Shown: positions 1 through 11,285 of the stretch, one piece after another
Position numbering within the stretch: the stretch's first letter is position 1
How the letters are laid out: every line of letters begins with the position of its first letter
The notes under the pieces: generated by a model
What the model was told of the DNA's origin: nothing
Databases searched by the model: none
Seen by the model: the letters and a program-made list of their open reading frames with translations, nothing else
Program-made: the position numbers and the translations under genes
Assembly: GCF_014529535.1 (NCBI RefSeq)
Contig: NW_023503496.1
Span: forward strand, 1,364,001-1,428,000
Length of the DNA: 64,000 nt
Direction of reading: 5' to 3'
Source of the DNA: Bradysia coprophila
Taxonomy: Eukaryota > Arthropoda > Insecta > Diptera > Sciaridae

Positions 1-1
1 T

Positions 2-1337
2 GCAGCAGGCACGTTCTTTAACTTTACTTGCAAGTCCAAAGCAGAATCAGCTACCGACTTAAGCTGGCGGGATTCTTTCAACAATCCTATCAATTCCGAA
101 TCGTAAGTGGAGCGAAGAGCACAGAAGACCACTGTAGATGAAATTTAAAAAATTTCCCGCCAAATTTTTAGGTCTGATGGACTTATGTACACTGAAGCTG
201 TAAATGATGCCGAATTAATGTTGGTCATACCATTTGTGAAGCATGCAATGTTTGGGACATACTATTGTGCTTCGTTGGTCGGATCAGAGAGCATTGAGAC
301 TTTTGTTAAAATTGAGACGTATGGTAAGTGAGATTGAGTCTATTTTGACTGAGTTGACAGATTGCAGATCAAATCAGGTCAGGTTGATATGAAGCTGTTG
401 CTCAGATTACCTGAACCTGCACTTCTCCTAGCATAAACACAGAAAATATTCGAAGGCTGACGAAATGACAGCAGGCACTGCGTTTCTTTTGTAAAGATAG
501 ATGACCAGTTTTCGTTGTATGAGTTGAGGCATGCAAAACAAACAATCCTAAGCGGCAGCTCTTATCACTAAAACCTTTAAATTTGACACTTGTAAATTCA
601 GTGCTCATGCTAGGAGGCGGTGCTGTGTATTTATGTGTAAATTTGAGTCGACTTGTCAGTGTATTAACCAATCAGTTCTAATGATGATGAATGTATGTCT
701 ACAGCATTAGTAGGCGCATCAGACGAATTCGAGTACACACTTGGCTTTTCTGGGCGCTCTGGTTACATGAGTTGCAGCTTTCACAATGATGACAACACGA
801 CCATAGGTGGGCATCAAAGTCAGTGAAAAAAAGTGAACTTCCCCACTGACTCCATTTTCACTTTCAGACTGGATGTTCGAGAATAATCCCATTGAACCAT
901 CTGATCGCTACGAATTCCGAACCGAAACATATGGCGATTTCTCTCCAAAATATTACTTTTTGCTCGTTCATAACCTTACTGATTCCGACGAAGGCTTCTA
1001 CACATGTCGCCAATCTGCCAACGAAAGAAGAATTTACCACGAAGTTCTGTTAATGCCACAGATTTTGAATATGGAACCGGAGTATTCGGCTGTGGAGGGA
1101 ATCGATTTTTCTATTGATTGTCCAACGCTGGGCAAACCAGCACCGAATGTTCAATGGTTTGATCAGAATGGAATCGACGTAACATTGAACGGTCGATTTT
1201 CGGTGAACCGATTCGGTCAAATGGAAATTAGACGCATCGAAAGCAGTGATGAAGGAAGCTACACTTGTGAAGCTCGAAGTATTGGTGGTGTGGCTGAGAA
1301 GACTGTTCAATTGAAAGTAGAGGCGAAGTGTAGTTGA
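2..1337 (+). CDS. Immunoglobulin-domain adhesion-type protein, 3' portion (partial)
   Basis: The gene enters from the left edge. Four exons join in frame: 2-102, 172-323, 705-806 and 868-1337, with GT-AG junctions (GTAAGT, GTAAGT and GTGGGC donors). They encode about 2.7 immunoglobulin domains. The first has the F-strand motif GTYYCAS, the second SDEGFYTCR, and the third is an I-set domain with GKPAPNVQWF and SDEGSYTCEA. The protein stops soon after the last Ig domain (VEAKCS, stop at 1335-1337) with no visible transmembrane helix or fibronectin domain, so it looks secreted or lipid-anchored elsewhere. I-set chains of this sort occur in fasciclin-2, hemolin and amalgam; which one is not decidable from this 3' part. 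The second intron contains a transposable repeat. A possible AATAAA lies at 1454-1459. The gene family call is firm, the precise name is not. Confidence 0.72.
419..627. repeat. Inverted-repeat element, family A (TIR ..CTCCTAGCATRAACAC)
   Basis: Ends are GCACTTCTCCTAGCATAAAC on the left and the reverse complement of a GCACCGCCTCCTAGCATGAG-type end on the right. Related copies lie at 13195-13401 and 13521-13715. It sits in the second visible intron of the Ig gene. The 89-residue ORF read through it resembles the ORF of the 13-kb copy only because the DNA is repeated. Confidence 0.6.
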
Positions 1338-1847
1338 GACACACCATTTTGAGGTTTAGCTGTAGGTCTTCTGCTTGAGATCAAAGTTAGATTGTGAATT
1401 ATCAACGGTTGTGATATTCGTTATTTAATGTACAAACTGGGCTGTTCGTTGGAAATAAATGAGAATTTTCTTAAAAAATTATTTACAGTTCGCACTTTGT
1501 GTGAATCATGACCATACGTTAGTGAAGGGCCGTGACGCAAGTCCGTACCCACTAAAAAATTTGAACAAACATTTTCCGTAAGACTGAACTTTTTGACGTT
1601 TCCCCCTTTGCTCCTACTACCACCAACGAGTTCAACGAGCAATCGCACGTCAAAACAGGGGGTTTTCCCAAAAATCCCCCATTTGCTAGCTGTAAGCATT
1701 TTGAGTGTCTATCCGCATCTTTCCGCTGAGTTTAACAGGTGTATACAATCGTACTAGTCTGCAGAACCCTTTAATGGCAATTCGATCGAAGATGGCTTAA
1801 TAATTACTAAAGAACTGTTACCGCCGAAAAAACCACTTACAGTAGAA

Positions 1848-2189
1848 GTGTGACGCAAGTTCCTTTATCCTCCTACATAAGAAGTGATTTCACTATATGG
1901 AAGGTGTGTCACAAGTGGCAGATGTTGAGGAAATGACTGTAAAGAAAATTGAAGAACACAGAACATTTGTCCTGGAAGAAATAAATTTATAAAACCGAAT
2001 CGTCTGCCACTGTGTGACGCACCTTCCTAATAGTGAAATAGTAACTTGTTTTTGAAACCCAATTTTTTGAATCAGTTGTTTACACTATCCTCATCATCTG
2101 CCACTTGTGACGCATTTGTTTTTGCGTGTCGAAGCTGTATCACTTCAGTTCAGTTCTTTTGTAAGAGGAAAAAGGGACTTGCGTCACAC
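1848..2189. repeat. Inverted-repeat element, GTGACGCAAGTCC family
   Basis: The left end GTGTGACGCAAGTTCC faces the right end GGGACTTGCGTCACAC. Inside is a second inverted pair built on CACAAGTGGCAGATG (near 1910) and CATCTGCCACTTGTG (near 2095). The same GTGACGCAAGTCC end recurs at about 1530, 4195, 5524 and 7652, and in reverse at about 35600, so it is a dispersed family. No coding sequence. Confidence 0.55.
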
Positions 2190-2299
2190 TTTTTTTTATA
2201 AATAATTCTTTATTATCACTTCTTTTTACATTAGTGTGAAGTACAAAATAGGGCTCAGATTGACCAATTTTCTTACAATGGAAAGATTACAAAGATTAA

Positions 2300-3055
2300 A
2301 AGAAAAAAATATTTTAAATTGTTGTAATATTGTACGAATGTCGGCCTTGGAAAGACCTACAGATAGAGTATACGCACCGCTTGGTGCGAGTAGATCCACG
2401 AGAGTTATGACTAAAAATGTAGTGAATGTTCGGAGAGTCCGCCTTCTCTGCAGTTTCTATGTTCCACGAAACTGAATATGGGGTGTTATAGCTGGCCTCA
2501 TCCACTATCGTTCCACATATAAATGAACCCAGTACTTTTGTGCTGCAAGCCTACAGAAGTCTTGGAAAAAAAGTTGGTGCCAAAATGCAGATTTTTTCCA
2601 TCTTTCTGGAGGCTCTACAGCTGGAACAGCATCTGGAACGGTACTACGGCAGTCATTTTTTATCGTCTACTATTCTTTTACCTTATCAATAGAAAAACGC
2701 TTCGATATGTCGCGAATATATGTCGTTGAAACAGATCCAATGTTAGTTATATCAAGAGAATAATTATTAAATTTTTCTCGGGGGATTTTAGTCAAATTAA
2801 GTGTTAGTGTATAGCTCATGGGTTCATTTATATGTGGAACGATAGTGGGTGAGGCCAGCTACAACACCCCATACTCAGTTCCGTGGAACAACGAAGCTGC
2901 CGAGAATCCGGACTCTCCGAACATTCACTATATTTTTAGTCATAACTCTCGTGGATGTACTCGCATCAAGCAGTGCGTATACTCTACCTGTAGGTCTTTC
3001 CAAGGCCGACATTCGTACAACATTACAATAATTTAAAATAATTTTTTCTTGAGTT
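2300..3055. repeat. Foldback element with ~230-bp inverted arms
   Basis: The left arm (about 2300-2528) is the imperfect reverse complement of the right arm (about 2815-3055); both carry the segment encoding SYNTPYSV...NIHYIFSHNSRG when read towards the centre. The spacer is about 285 bp. A related diverged segment lies at about 34565-34680. The ORFs in the arms are products of the repeat, not genes. Confidence 0.6.
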
Positions 3056-3195
3056 ATTGCCGAAAAACTGTTGTCGGTACCCTCTGGCATGTCTTTACTT
3101 TTGAGGTCTTTTCACAGAAAACAATTTTTTTTTAGAAAAAGTGAAAGATACGTGTTTCCTAGAATTGAAAGACGAATCCAACGAGCTATCACTCA

Positions 3196-6100
3196 TTAGA
3201 ATCGGAAACCGCTTGTTCCCCAATCGCCTGAAGTCTTGGCGATATGACTCTTAAGCTTCACCTTTGATAGAAAAATCTCAATGTTATTGCACTGTCGCAG
3301 CTCGGAATTAAGTCTATTGTATTCGTTGATTGACTGTCGGAGAGAAGGATGAAGTTGCAAATCATAGACTTGACCCATTCTTCTCGACGAGCGTTGATAA
3401 ACGGTACGGTTGAGTCTAATGTCAAAACTATGCTTTGTCATCATTTTAATCATTTTGTGGAGATGCGTTACTCGATCAACAACAGCTAGCTGTCCGAGCG
3501 GTGACTGTAAGTGGTTTTTGGGCGACGTGTTTTTAGACTACTTTAGACTCTAAAGCTTAGATGTAAATATTTCCGTACTGGAGATTCTCAAATTCAAAAT
3601 TAAATTGCTTAAGTGTATTTCCCCACAGGTTGCACAGCTTATTGTTCTAACATTGAATTGAATTGGCATAGGCGTAGGGGTTGGTTGAGTTTGGCTGCAT
3701 TACCTCTTAATTATTTGTTGGCTTGTTTGTCAGCATGTCCGCTTGAGTCCCATTCTGCCATAGTACATAAGATTCAAGTGAGGAAATAGAACGAAACAAA
3801 ACGAAAAATTACAAATCTTACATAGGCAGTCTCTTCGGTTATTTCTGCTTTCGTAGGACTCCAATCTTGTTTCTCTTCAACTGGTGGCTCGGCCCAATGT
3901 TGAAGCTCGCCGGATGCAAAAATTCCATAAAATACAATACCAAATAAGTGAACACAGGCAGTTATAAGGAATGCGTTTGACCAACTCCACGGTGTCTGAA
4001 AAATTACCGAGTTAGGAATAATGAGCTGATCATTCTTAAAATAAAGTTTTGTGAGTCCATGGTTGTTTTCAGGTTAAATACTGCAGCCATTCTATAGAGG
4101 GCTTGGCAAAAAGAAAGATAAATGGGCTTTCAAAGCTTTCTAAATTATTCATTTTAATGAATAATTATTATCATGCCCGCACGTTAGTAAGCGGGCGTGA
4201 CGCAAGTCCACTACCAAAAATGTTTTAACAAAAAATTTTTGAGGACGGCGGAGCATATTTACAACAACTTTTTGACTTCTTCCTTAACTCCAACGACCCC
4301 CGAACTACGATATCTGGAATCTAGGATCTGGATACGAGTTCAACGAGCTATCAAACGTTACTGCAGCTTCAAAATTGGCCGAGATATTGATATTGATATT
4401 GAATATTGATTTTTGTATGAAAATAAGCAAAATTTCTTTTTTTCAGACAACTGAAATCGCCTACGTTCGTTAGTTAGTTAGTTCCTATGGAAAAGCGGAT
4501 CCAGCAACTCCTAAAGCAACGTTTCTATTGATTTTCCTGAAATTTTGGTTGTAGGCTAATAATGGCCCAAAAATAAGAATGGAATTTTCAAAAGTTGGAA
4601 AAAATCCATATCTTGGGAGGTGGAGCCCCCAAAGTCTCCATATAAATGCCATATAAAAGCCAATTTGTATATGTGCGTGTGTGTGTGTTGTATATTTTAG
4701 TGCATGATATGGATGGTAATGTGGTGAAAGGTGTGTTGTTTTGGGATGTGTTTCTTATTGGAAATTACTGGAATCATTAAGTATAAACTTCCACTAGGTT
4801 GGTTCCTAAATTTTGGGATGACAGATGATTCCTATGGCACTTCCTAACGTCCATCGGATTTTTCGATGGTTTTAGGTGATTTTCGACATGAGTGCGATGT
4901 TCCAAGGTTGGTTCCTAAATTTTGGGATGGCAGATGATTCCTCTGGCACTTCCTAACTTCCACAGGATTTTTTGATGGATTTGGGTTCTATTTGACATTA
5001 GTGAGGCGTTCCAAGGTTGGTTCCTAAATTTTGGGATGACAGATGATTCCTCTGGTACTTCCTAACTTCCATCGGATTTTTAGATGGTTTTAGGTGATTT
5101 TCGACATTAGTGTGGTGTTCTAAGGTTGGTTCCTAAATTTTAGGATGACAGACGATTCCTCTGGTACTTCCTAACTTCCACAGGATTTTTTGATGGTTTT
5201 GATGATTCCTCTGGCACTTCCTAACTTCCATCGGATTTTTCGATGGATTTGGGTTATTTTCGACATGAGTGAGGTGTTCCAAGGTTGGTTCCTAAATTTT
5301 GGGATGACAGATGATTCCTCTGGTACTTTCTAACTTCCATCGGATTTTTAGATGGATTGGGGTTATTTTCGACACGAATGAGGTGGTCCAAGGTTGGTTC
5401 CTAAATTTTGGGATTCAGACTGATTTCTCTAGAATTTTTTTAAATTTCCATAAGGTTTTTTGATGTTGTCGAAATGACATACTTACAAAAGTGGTGATAT
5501 CAGTAAAAAAACCCTCAAGACAAATGTGACACAAGTCCCTTATCTTCCTTACAAAATAACTGATAAAGCTGAGGGTGACGCATTGTGCGTTGTACGCAAA
5601 AGTTTTATCAACAAAAAATTGACTCAAAAAATTTGTGAAAGAAAATTTTACAACAAGAAATTTGCGTCACAAGTGGTACATGTTGAGGAACTTATTGTTT
5701 GGAAAATGGTTAAAAAAGGTACTGAAAGAATTTAAACGGAAGAAAACCGAATCATCTGCCACTTGTGACTCAAATTTCTTTTTGTAAAATTTTGTAAATG
5801 TAGGCTACAGATTTGCAAAGGGTCCGTTGCTCTTAAGGTATACACAAAATGAAAATGCAATGAAGAAAAGCAGTATATCAAACTTATAGAATTGATTAAC
5901 GAAAATTACCCTATCTTCTACGATGTGATCAATGACAATAGGACATATAAAAACAGCTAATGTTCCAATGGTATTCGATATGCCCATGAGAATACTGGCG
6001 TACCGGGGCGCGATGTCCAAGCAATTCACGTTGTACCCGGATTTGGCAAAACCACTGAACGCAACAGCAAACGTTAGAAATGTCAGTGCTTTTCCCTGGA

Positions 6101-8741
6101 TATATTTACAATTCGCTTGAAATTTGAATCGACAAGATGGAAGATCAATCTTACCGCTGTATTCGAAAAGGCCACTAGGACGAGAAATAAGGCTTCGAAT
6201 CCAAAACCGCCACAATTGAATAATTTTCTCACACCCGTCGTGGTCATCGCACCAGATTTTCGTAAATAATCAGCCATCACGCCACCGAATGGTATAATGA
6301 TTGCCATTGATAAATAAGGTAATGCACCGACCAATCCAGCCTGGTAAAGTGATTTTCAAACCATAATTCGAAATATTTTTTTAGAAAATAGAATTGTCGT
6401 ACTTGGGCTGTATCAAATGCGAAAATTTGTTTTAAATAAGCGCTCTGATACAACACTAACATATAGAAACACCACGATCGGCAGAAATTCGCAACAACAA
6501 TTGCGATAGCTGGTGGCGACCGAATGATGTGTTGCCATGGTATTGACGGCATTGCTTGATGTACGGACTTTCCTAAAGATTTCTCTATGTAATTCAGTTC
6601 GGACACGTCTATTGTTGGATGTTTTCGGGGTTTCTCAAAAACTAGCCAAAAGAACGCTGTAAACCTGCAGGGTACAATTGTCAAGAATCTCATGAGTCAA
6701 ATGAATCTGTTTCACATCGTTTACCATAACATTCCGACTATGCCATGGAAATAAAACGGTGCCCTCCAATTCAGATAGGCTAGGTATCCAGAAACCGGCA
6801 GACCAACTACGACACCTGCATAATTGCCAAAAAAAATGTAAATTATTGAACGTCGTTATACATCGCTCCGTTCTTCTTGTAAATCTTTGATCTGAACAAA
6901 ATGGTATGCGCACCTGCGTAAGAACCACTCAAAGCTATTGTGACAAGTCTAGATCTCTCAAGTGGCGGAGCCCAAAATCTCCATATTCCGTACAAGGCTG
7001 GATAAGTGACTCCCTTTTGTGGAAACAAAGCCCAAATCGTCAATATAATAGCTCAGATATAGTTATCACGATCTGTGACTTACCTCAACTGCACCTTGGA
7101 TAAATCTCACGACAATCAGAACGTATTTGCTAATGTCAATTGCTAAAGGAATAAATAAATTGCAAATCGACGAAGCGATGATGGCAGCACCAAATATCCT
7201 ATTTGACGGATAGAATGAGGTGAGAAAACCGCCCGGTATTTGCGTTACTAGATATCCCCAGAAAAATGACGAGTCTATGACACTCTCCCAATTTGTTCGG
7301 TTGAAATTATTGTCTTCATATCGCTGAAATTTTGAAAGGAAAATTATGTTTGTGACTTGTGATGCATAACGTAATATTACTTGTTGATCTGATAAACGAT
7401 TTTAAAAATGTAGCAGAGGTCTGCTAAAGAGAAATCATCAACAATTTTGTCTGTTGGAAGCGATATCTACTGGTTCCATGTTAAAAGAGACCGATTATCG
7501 ACTCGACTCCTCATCTAAACCCACTATGAATTAAACAATAAGTTCTCTTATTACAACCTCAGGTTTCAACAAGAAAAAAAAAATCTATTGAGAATTACTC
7601 GGGTTATAGTGCTATTAAGGATCAGTACGAAAACCCCCTTAGGGTAAATGTGACGCAAGTCCCTATGTGTTTTTGTACTATTATCACTACTCTTGTAAGT
7701 ATCTCGTGTCGACAACATCAAAAACCTGATGAAAATTAAAACATTCTAGAGAAGACAGTCTGCATCCCAAAATCTAGAAAATAACCTTGGAACACCTCAC
7801 TCGTGTCGAAAATGACCCCAATCCATCGAAAAATCCGATGGAAGTTAGGAAGTGCCATTGGAATCATCTGTTATCCCAAAAGTTTGGAACCAACCTTAGA
7901 CCGCCTCACTCGTGTCGAAAATAACCCCAATCCATCGAAAAAACCGATGGAAGTTAGGAAGTGCCAGAGGAATCATCTGTCATCCCAAAATTTAGGAACC
8001 AACCTTGGACCACCTCACTAGTGTCGAAAATAGCTTAAATCTATCGACAAATCCGATGGAAGTTAGAAAGTACCAGAGGAATCATCTGTCATCCCAAAAT
8101 TTAGGAACCAACATAGGAACACCTCACTAGTGTCGAAAATAGGCAAAATCCATCGAAAAATCCGATGGAAGTTAGGAAGTGCCAGAGCAATCATCTGTCA
8201 TCCCAAAATTTAGGAACCAACCTTGGACCACCTCACTAGTGTCGAAAATAGCTCCAATCTATCGACAAATCCGATGGAAGTTAGAAAGTACCAGAGGAAT
8301 CATCTGTCATCCCAAAATTTATGAACCAACATTGGAACACCTCACTTATATCGAAAATAGCCGATGGAAGTTAGGAAGTGCCAGAGGAATTTAAATAAAA
8401 AAAAAGTAAGTTGAACAGGAAATCGTCGGGCCCGAACAAATTATTGTGAAAATTGGGCATTTTTAACTGCACGACCTCTTATCCTCTTATAAATAATAAC
8501 AAATAACTGCACTCACATTATCTCTCACCGCTAATTTGACCATACAATAGTTGCACCTAATTCCGAATGATATTAAGAATGCAAAAAAAGTCATCACCGC
8601 TACAGTATATCTCGCCGAAAAACATGGCAATTGGGCACGAATACATTTATCGATACGACGTAATGGTGGCCTTTCGATTTCATCGAATGAGATGGGTGAA
8701 CGCTGTTCATCGAGACCACATTCGTGTCCACGTGCATCCAT
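3196..8741 (-). CDS. VGLUT-like vesicular/organic anion transporter (SLC17 family, MFS)
   Basis: Nine exons on the minus strand: 8741-8517, 7323-7084, 7013-6914, 6815-6725, 6664-6403, 6340-6155, 6095-5910, 3995-3822 and probably 3504-3196. All junctions are GT-AG and keep phase, giving 590 residues, the usual VGLUT size. Hallmarks in order: TM1 with [39 protein letters not shown] followed by [14 protein letters not shown] and [75 protein letters not shown]. Known VGLUTs move glutamate into synaptic vesicles; related SLC17 members carry phosphate or other organic anions. The TM4 Arg, the nearby Glu and the CRSW Arg are kept, but the TM2-region His is Asp and the His of the PACHG motif is Tyr, so glutamate transport is uncertain. 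The ATG at 8741 starts MDARGHECG. The last exon matches in phase but has no family similarity that I recognise; without it the ORF would read on to a stop at 3773. Confidence 0.85.
4790..5412 (+). repeat. Minisatellite of ~110-bp units in intron 7 of the VGLUT-like gene
   Basis: About five to six imperfect units, each with GGTTGGTTCCTAAATTTTGG, then GATGATTCCTCTGG, CTTCCTAACTTCC and a CGACATGAGTGAGGTGTTCC-type end. One unit boundary near 5200 is truncated. A flanking segment (5455-5535) ends in the GTGACRCAAGTCC motif and is the reverse complement of the flank of the array at 7745-8395. Confidence 0.85.
7745..8395 (-). repeat. Same minisatellite, opposite orientation, in intron 1 of the VGLUT-like gene
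   Basis: Six imperfect units containing CCCAAAATTTAGGAACCAAC, CACCTCACTAGTGTCG and AATCCGATGGAAGTTAG. This is the reverse complement of the array at 4790-5412. The left flank (7620-7744) also matches the flank of that array in reverse, so both are copies of one larger non-autonomous element that carries an internal minisatellite. Confidence 0.85.
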
Positions 8742-8810
8742 GGTATCCGACCTTGTCTCTGTCTCTGTTAAACAGAAAGATATAAATTTGAGAATTTTCA
8801 TGATTTGAAT

Positions 8811-8907
8811 CACGGCAGAGTAAAATAAACCAGGCAGGAGCGCTTCATTTTCTAAACGTTCCCTAATTAAATCAGCGCTCCTGCCTGATTAACTTTACTC
8901 TGTCGTG
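8811..8907. mobile_element. 97-bp palindromic MITE with direct target repeat
   Basis: Near-perfect inverted ends, CACGGCAGAGTAAA on the left and TTTACTCTGTCGTG on the right, extend into CAGGCAGGAGCGC / GCGCTCCTGCCTG. TTTGAAT is repeated directly outside both ends (8804-8810 and 8908-8914). A half copy of the same end lies at about 32722-32761. It sits just upstream of the VGLUT-like start codon. Confidence 0.75.
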
Positions 8908-8941
8908 TTTGAATCAGTCATTTTTCATTTATGTAGTAAAC

Positions 8942-9744
8942 ACAGTCTCTGATCTACCCACAATTATTAGCGAAATCACTTAAAAATGTTACTCAATTTC
9001 ACCCATTTACCTATTAAAACTTGAAAGAACCGCTGCAAATTTTTGTTATTAGAATATAAATTGTACCACTTAAACCGAATTCTACAGGATTTGCATATTA
9101 CTTCAGAAGTATTACAATTCTCTGGGCTATCTGTTCAAACTCTGTATTTTTTCAGCGGAAAAGGCCAACCAGTCATAATATTAGATATTGTTATCTCTGT
9201 ATTAGACCGAGAGCCCATATCTGTATCAGCTCCTCATATAGTGTGTATTTAGGCTGTCACACATTGCAGAAAATCCAAACTGGTTTCAAAATGAAGTTAA
9301 AAATTCGAAAATCTCACTTGTCTCACGCAACAGGCCTTTCAAATAGAAAAAAAACAATTTCAAAATTTCATTCGTCATTTGGCCCAATACCTTCATAGGG
9401 ATCAAGTCCAAGGTTATTCGAAATGTCAAAAATCATCAACAGATAACCCTAACCTCAACGTATGTGCACTGAAAATGAGCAGGCACTTTGCTCATGTTTG
9501 AAAATAGAAACAAATGGTTTAATGGTATTCTTGTAAAATAATAAGCTTAGACACTCACGCCATACAAGACAAGGCTGTATAGGTTTCTTCCATCGTACGG
9601 TAAAAACGAATTTTGACAGGCCGAAATCAACCGACCGTCATCCATAGAAGCAAACATAACCGCAACTTAAACAAATTTGTTCGTTAAAACTTCAAAGTGA
9701 TGTTGTGTTGGCTTCTCTGTGGATGACGATTGATATTTTGAACG
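8942..9744. other. Intergenic stretch, no gene seen
   Basis: No convincing coding exon; ORFs up to 69 codons have no recognisable content. A segment at about 9571-9735 contains two repeat pieces. One (TTTCTTCCAT...CGAATTTTGACAG, then AGAAGCAAACATAACCGCAA) reappears inverted at about 26945-27040. The other (GTTCGTTAAAACTTCAAAGT onward) reappears inverted at about 19045-19105. Confidence 0.5.
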
Positions 9745-10016
9745 GCCTTGGAAGAGACCTATACTTTGGGGATGTCACGCAGATAAGGTCACGCAGACAG
9801 ATACAGATACGCGGGTTACACACCACAGTTGATGATAAAATGGCCGATTTCATACAAAAATTCACCTACTCTGATGATTCTCGTCGTCTTGTTGATGTGG
9901 TGAATTTTTTGTATATGTAAAGGATGTAAAGACATCAGAAGTGGTGTGTTCCCGCGTATCTAACAAAATGGCGGTCTGCGTGACCTCCCCAAAGTATACA
10001 GCCTTGATACAAGAAA
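9745..10016. mobile_element. MITE, CAAGGCTGTATACTTTGGGG family
   Basis: The right end is the inverted CTCCCCAAAGTATACAGCC, followed by TTG; the left end is a diverged version with a small internal duplication (AGGTCACGCAGA). The body matches the copy at 43754-43980 closely over GTTACACACCACAGTTGATG and beyond. Other copies are at 43465-43650 and 44261-44433, and there is a relic end at about 17655. Confidence 0.75.
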
Positions 10017-10275
10017 CAATCATAATTTCACCTTTTATACATTGGAAATCTATTAAATTAAACGTTTTTGTAGATCCGGAAAAAACATAAAATTAAAAGG
10101 CATCTCAATAATTTCTTTTTTCACCGAGTTGAGGTGAGGGTTCTCTATGAATGACAGAGCAGCTGTCAGTGTTAGGATTTACAGTTACTCGAACTTGATC
10201 TATCAACACCAACTTGGATTTTCTATGATGTATGATGGCTGAGTTACACGCTTTGGCTACCCTCGCTAAAGCCCT

Positions 10276-10500
10276 TCAAGCGCTAGAATACAAAAGTCGT
10301 TGAGCACTTGTTTTTCGTATTCGGTAATTAAACTGATTTATGCACGTTGGCTCTCTGTCTAAATCATTTCGTTCTCTTATAATTCCATCGATTTTAAATA
10401 TTCTCGTCATATGAAAAATACTAAAATTGATAGCAATGGCATTGTGCCAAGCTTCTACGCAATTGTTGATACTCATACCCAGGATACTGCGGGAAAATGA
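10276..10500 (-). pseudogene. Fragment of a MULE-like transposase
   Basis: The minus strand reads NNCVEAWHNAIAINF, with IIRERNDLDREP further on. The pattern NN-x-(V/I)-E-(G/A/S)-WH followed by a basic-acidic helix is what I know from the C-terminal part of MULE-type transposases in insect genomes, often linked to FLYWCH fingers. The reading frame is only about 70 codons and nothing else of the transposase is visible, so it is a remnant. The assignment is by motif memory only. Confidence 0.4.
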
Positions 10501-10548
10501 CCAAAGTGTTATTAGTTATTTCTTTGATTGTCGACTGAATGGTTAAGT

Positions 10549-10681
10549 GTCCATTCCACTCAACAAAAAGTACTCCGTGAGAGAGTCGTGAGAGAGCAAG
10601 CTGTCAAAAAACAAAGGAAAAATTGAAAAAAAAATCAATTTTGTCTTTCACACGGAGTACTTTTTTGGTAAGAGGAAACTA
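10549..10681. mobile_element. MITE, TCCACTCAACAAAAAGTACTC family (copy 1)
   Basis: Inverted ends (AACAAAAAGTACTCCGTGAG and the inverse GAGTACTTTTTTGG) surround AGAGAGCAAGCTGTCAAA and a poly(A/T)-rich core. The other copies are at 14619-14741 and 46474-46590. Confidence 0.75.
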
Positions 10682-11119
10682 AGCATTATTTAACGAAATA
10701 TTAAACCTTAGATAGGGACTATCCGTTTTCCATCAAAGCTGCGTTACGTCAGTATTTAGCACCATCACGTGTTTTTAATATCCTGACTATGGTTGCTTCA
10801 AATATTTCAAATTGTTTGAAAATATTCGGGGACTGAATAGTGCTGGTCCCTCAATTTTGCAGTCGACGCCACAAGCGTCAGAGAACCAAATCGAAGCGAA
10901 AGTCCATGGTTGAGTAATACAAGTTGTATCATAGAACAGACAAAACGTGAAATAAGAAATGCTAAATAAAGTGGGCGGTCTTTTTGGTGATATGTTTAGA
11001 GTTTCGAATAATCAACCGACTCATCAATCGGCTTCTCTAACGTTATTTCTTACAAAAAACACGTACTTCTTTCTCGCGAATTTGCAGATCCGTTTACAGA
11101 GGAGTTGCAGGAATTGTTA

Positions 11120-11285
11120 ATAATTTGTACAGTGGCTCGTCATTTACGATAATTTTACCTATTTAAAATAAAAAGAAAATTGAAATTGCGAATCAGAACA
11201 ATCTTCACAAGCTCAATTTTAATTCTTTTTTAAATTTGGAATTGTATGTACCAATCGTAATGACGAGTCACTGTACAAATTATTA
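11120..11285. mobile_element. 166-bp inverted-repeat element
   Basis: TAATAATTTGTACAGTGGCT at the left is answered by AGTCACTGTACAAATTATTA at the right, with AT-rich sequence between. No coding sequence. No second full copy seen in the window. Confidence 0.65.

Noticed and set aside
402-671. 89-codon ORF (minus) similar to the 82-codon ORF at 13174-13422 (plus)
   Set aside because: The similarity follows from two copies of the same inverted-repeat element; there is no conserved start, and one lies in an intron.
2236-3090. Several 60-79-codon ORFs that resemble each other on both strands
   Set aside because: They lie in the arms of a foldback element and are read in more than one frame, as expected for repeated DNA rather than protein coding.
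9043-9252. 69-codon ORF on the plus strand
   Set aside because: Codon content is featureless; no splice context or homology.
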